Below, piece by piece: positions 61,420-64,000 of a stretch of 64,000 nucleotides of DNA. Each line of letters starts with the position of its first letter. The first letter of the stretch is position 1. Under the pieces are notes generated by a model. That model ran no database searches. It was given only the letters and a program-made list of their open reading frames with translations, and was not told where the DNA came from. The stretch comes from Brevibacillus thermoruber 423. GTDB taxonomy: Bacteria; Bacillota; Bacilli; Brevibacillales; Brevibacillaceae. Where the stretch lies: the NCBI RefSeq assembly GCF_000454065.1, contig NZ_ATNE01000017.1:1-64000 (forward strand), in the 5' to 3' direction. Position numbers and translations under genes: made by a program.

Positions 61420-62164
61420 GGTCGCGCAGGCTGCCGTCGTCGTCTTCCGCTTCGGCGCGGTAGCGGTCGGACAGCGGGGCCGGGAGCTGGACGTGCTCAA
61501 AGAGCGCAATCGCTTCCACGATCGCCGGGCCGGTAGGCGTGATTCCGCTCATGGTCAGCCCTGACGTCAATTGATGCGCCTGATCCACCTGATCCGTCCA
61601 CGGAATGCGCACATCCAGATGCTTTTGTTTCCCAGGAAATGAACAAACGGCCATGCGGCTCTGTCCACTGCGCGAGCGCAAGCTGATGCTGAAATCGTGG
61701 ATCGCCTGCTGAACGGCGCTGAGCTTCGGCTTCATGCTGCCGGAGGTATCGACAAGCATGACCACGTCCAGGCGGCTTCGTTCCCCCAGCTCGTCCACCA
61801 TGCCGGCTACCTGGACCCGTTTTTCCGGCGCCAGCACGTCCATGGCGGAATCGCCCAAAATCTCCTTCAATTCCTTGTTGACGACATGATGGATCGTTCG
61901 GGTCATCGCTTTTCGCGTCAGCATCTGCACCGTTTGCGCCAACTGCTGCGGGTAGACGATGTCGTACAGGCCTCCGCCCGCATCCGCGATCTCGCGGATT
62001 TCCTTTTCCCCCTGCTCGCCCATTTCTCCTTTGTCAATGACGCCGATGACGTTTACCGTTATCCCTTGTTCCCTGGCCAGCGCCGCTGCTGCCACCGGGC
62101 TCATGCCGGCATTGGAGCAGCCGTCCGTGACGACCAGAATCTGCCGCAGTGTAGCTTCTTTCAC
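61409..62164 (-). CDS. yabS: VWA-domain protein, YabS-like
   Basis: A 251-residue protein with two von Willebrand A-like halves. The first starts RQILVVTDGCSNAG; the second has an intact MIDAS DTSGS motif (DVVMLVDTSGSM) and GITPTGPAI. YabS occupies this place between spoIIE and yabT in B. subtilis. The start is probably GTG, with GGGGAG upstream. Confidence 0.85.
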   Translation of the reverse strand: MKEATLRQILVVTDGCSNAGMSPVAAAALAREQGITVNVIGVIDKGEMGEQGEKEIREIADAGGGLYDIVYPQQLAQTVQMLTRKAMTRTIHHVVNKELKEILGDSAMDVLAPEKRVQVAGMVDELGERSRLDVVMLVDTSGSMKPKLSAVQQAIHDFSISLRSRSGQSRMAVCSFPGKQKHLDVRIPWTDQVDQAHQLTSGLTMSGITPTGPAIVEAIALFEHVQLPAPLSDRYRAEAEDDDGSLRDHVF

Positions 62165-62236
62165 AAAAATCTCCCCATTCTGCCTATATTTGTATTTTGG
62201 TACCAGTATCGACAGGGGGGGAGAGAATCATACCTT

Positions 62237-64000
62237 TCAGCTCACGACCCGCGGCCGTTCCAGTTTGGGCATGCCGTGCACCTGGATGGCCGACCACTGC
62301 GGCACGAAGCGGTCGAGGCGGGCCACCAGCACAGTCATGTCGTCGACGATGCTGCCGGAGTGCTGCCGGATCACCCGCTCCAGCAGCAGGTCGGCCACTT
62401 CCTGCGGGTCGTCCGTCTGCAGTTCGGAAATCAACCGCTTCATCCAGGCCTGCCTGTTTTCGATGTGGCGGGGCGCCTCGTAGATGCCGTCGGACATCAT
62501 GATCAGCAGGTCGCCCGGCTTCATCGTCCGCGAGACCACATCCACCTCGATCTCCTCCAAAATGCCGGCGGGCAGGTTGCTGGCGGTCACGGTGATGACG
62601 TCGTCGCCCCGTTTGATGAAGCTGGGGGTGGAGCCGATTTTGACAAACCTGGCATGGGCGGTCTGCAGGTCGATCAGCGCGAGATCGACCGTGGCGAACA
62701 TCTCGTCGGTGGAGCGCAGCGCCAGGACGGAATTGACCGTCTTGATCGACAGCTTCTCGTCGATTCCCGACCGGAGAAGCTGCTGCAGCATGTCCAGCGC
62801 CGACTGGCTCTCCAGAAACGCCCGCTCGCCGTTGCCCATGCCGTCGCTGATCGCCAAGGCCATCTTGCCGTTGCCCAGATCCATCGTGCGGAAGCTGTCG
62901 CCGGACAGCAGCTTGCCGTCCTTGGCGGCGCCGGCCACGCCGATGTCGATGTCGAACGCTTTGGCGGAAGCGAGGCACATCCGGCACGTCCCGTCCTTTT
63001 GCGGCTCGCAGTGCCGCTCCCTCACCACGATGTTCTCGCCCAGGATCTCCGTCAGCATCGGGGCGACGATTTTGGCGCACTCGTCCCGTCCGTAGCAGGT
63101 CGGCTGGCTGATCTCGATGTCCACCTTGCCTTCTTCCAGATTATGGATTTCCACACGGCGCACGGACAGCCCCAGTCCTTCCAGCGCCTGCGACACCTGC
63201 TTTTCCTGCAGGGTCAGCTCCATGCCCTCCCGCTGAATCTCGCGGGCGAAATCGCTCATTACCCGGGAGACGCCCGACAGTTGGTCGGCCACCAGCTTCC
63301 GGCTTTCCCGCACCTGCCGCTTCAACTGCTCAAAGGACTGCTCCCGGTCGAACTCCTGTTCCATCACGGTCAGCACCTTTTCCACCTTGACGCATTTGCG
63401 CTCCCAGTCACGCGGCGGGGTCACGCCGGCCAGCGTGCCGGTTTCGTACAGTTTTTCCGCGAGCCAGCGCATCCCCTGATACGTGGCCTGCGTTTCCTTT
63501 TCCCAACACTGTTCCTTTTTCCAGCACTTCTGGCAGGTAAACGAGGTCACCCGGCTCAGGAACACGTCCGCCTGTTCTTCCCGCTCCTCGCCGTCGGACG
63601 TCTGGGCGAAGCTTTTGGAAAGCTGCGTGAACAGCTCGGAGAACTGCTGGATTTTCCCCGCCGTCACGTCCCGCACCCGCCGCATGTACTCCTGATGGGA
63701 CTGCAGGTTTTCCGGCGTGCCGGGGATAAACCGGGCCACTTTTTTCCACACGGCCGCCGGCGTCAGGACGAACAGGAGGATCGCCAATCCCGATTCGACC
63801 AGCGACAGGTACAGGGTGTCCTCCGCCCCGCCGTAAATCGCCAGAATCGCCGTGCCGATCAAAAGCCCGGCGGAGACCCCCGCCTTGCCCGCCTCCTTGA
63901 GCAGTCCGGCCAGCAGCCCGGAAAAGGCGAGCAGATTGATTTGCAGCAGCGCGCTGACGTTGGCCAGGCTGAGGATGAGGCCGGTGACGACCCCCACCGC
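62237..64000 (-). CDS. spoIIE: Stage II sporulation protein E (N-terminus beyond the window)
   Basis: PP2C-type phosphatase at the asymmetric septum that dephosphorylates SpoIIAA to activate SigF. At least 586 residues of the C-terminal part are present. Several membrane helices lie in the first ~100 visible residues, then a central domain (MRRVRDVTAGKIQQFSELFTQ), then the PP2C domain with metal-site motifs ISDGMGNGERA and IMMSDGIYEAPRH. The start is off the right edge. Confidence 0.95.
   Translation of the reverse strand, partial: AVGVVTGLILSLANVSALLQINLLAFSGLLAGLLKEAGKAGVSAGLLIGTAILAIYGGAEDTLYLSLVESGLAILLFVLTPAAVWKKVARFIPGTPENLQSHQEYMRRVRDVTAGKIQQFSELFTQLSKSFAQTSDGEEREEQADVFLSRVTSFTCQKCWKKEQCWEKETQATYQGMRWLAEKLYETGTLAGVTPPRDWERKCVKVEKVLTVMEQEFDREQSFEQLKRQVRESRKLVADQLSGVSRVMSDFAREIQREGMELTLQEKQVSQALEGLGLSVRRVEIHNLEEGKVDIEISQPTCYGRDECAKIVAPMLTEILGENIVVRERHCEPQKDGTCRMCLASAKAFDIDIGVAGAAKDGKLLSGDSFRTMDLGNGKMALAISDGMGNGERAFLESQSALDMLQQLLRSGIDEKLSIKTVNSVLALRSTDEMFATVDLALIDLQTAHARFVKIGSTPSFIKRGDDVITVTASNLPAGILEEIEVDVVSRTMKPGDLLIMMSDGIYEAPRHIENRQAWMKRLISELQTDDPQEVADLLLERVIRQHSGSIVDDMTVLVARLDRFVPQWSAIQVHGMPKLERPRVVS

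Overview
The window looks like the chromosome of a GC-rich, spore-forming Firmicute of the Brevibacillus/Aneurinibacillus type. This is inferred from the 5' part of a 16S rRNA gene at the left edge, from spoIIE and yabS/yabT-like sporulation genes at the right edge, and from gene order. Read on the minus strand from right to left, the backbone is the conserved Bacillus order spoIIE - yabS - yabT - tilS - hpt - ftsH - coaX - hslO - yacD - cysK - pabB - pabA - pabC - folP - folB - folK - yazB - dusB - (greA) - lysS - rRNA operon. Nearly all genes lie on the minus strand. The few plus-strand genes are a zinc-ribbon protein, a GNAT acetyltransferase, a small gene in an AT-rich island and a PCYCGC lipoprotein.

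Four blocks of extra genes interrupt this backbone. (1) Between pabA and pabC (about 7.2-17.2 kb): a phoX-tatA-tatC operon behind a strong Pho-box-like promoter, and an operon of an MFS symporter, aldehyde dehydrogenase, iron-type alcohol dehydrogenase, R2-like ligand-binding oxidase and UbiD-type decarboxylase, closed by its own terminator. (2) Between hslO and coaX (about 22.3-44.1 kb): a sigma-70 family factor, two complete and different Tad/Flp-type pilus or secretion loci in tandem, unknown genes, and a small AT-rich island flanked by duplicated terminators. (3) Between coaX and ftsH (about 44.9-55.3 kb): nadC-nadB, a zinc-uptake regulon (znuC-znuB-zur, znuA and a lipoprotein, with Zur-box-like palindromes), nadA, a HAD phosphatase, and an AT-rich patch with a membrane protein, a frameshifted glycosidase-like gene and the decayed 3' end of a peptide ABC-transporter ATPase gene. 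(4) Between yabT and tilS: a two-gene ThrE-type amino-acid exporter.

Functionally the backbone covers folate and PABA synthesis, cysteine, NAD and CoA synthesis, tRNA modification, protein quality control and early sporulation. Tad locus 2 (33.9-41.0 kb) is canonical: CpaB, TadZ, TadA, TadB, TadC, a 58-residue Flp-type prepilin, its peptidase and two TadE-like pseudopilins. Its operon has a structured leader that ends in an intrinsic terminator. Tad locus 1 (23.8-32.7 kb) is aberrant. It has the ATPase, two membrane platform proteins and a CpaB, but both of its MinD/TadZ-like proteins have lost the P-loop lysines, there is no peptidase, and instead of a classical pilin it carries six small proteins with one N-terminal membrane segment. 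It is followed by a sigma factor. This locus, and the R2lox/UbiD/dehydrogenase operon, are the best candidates here for undescribed systems.
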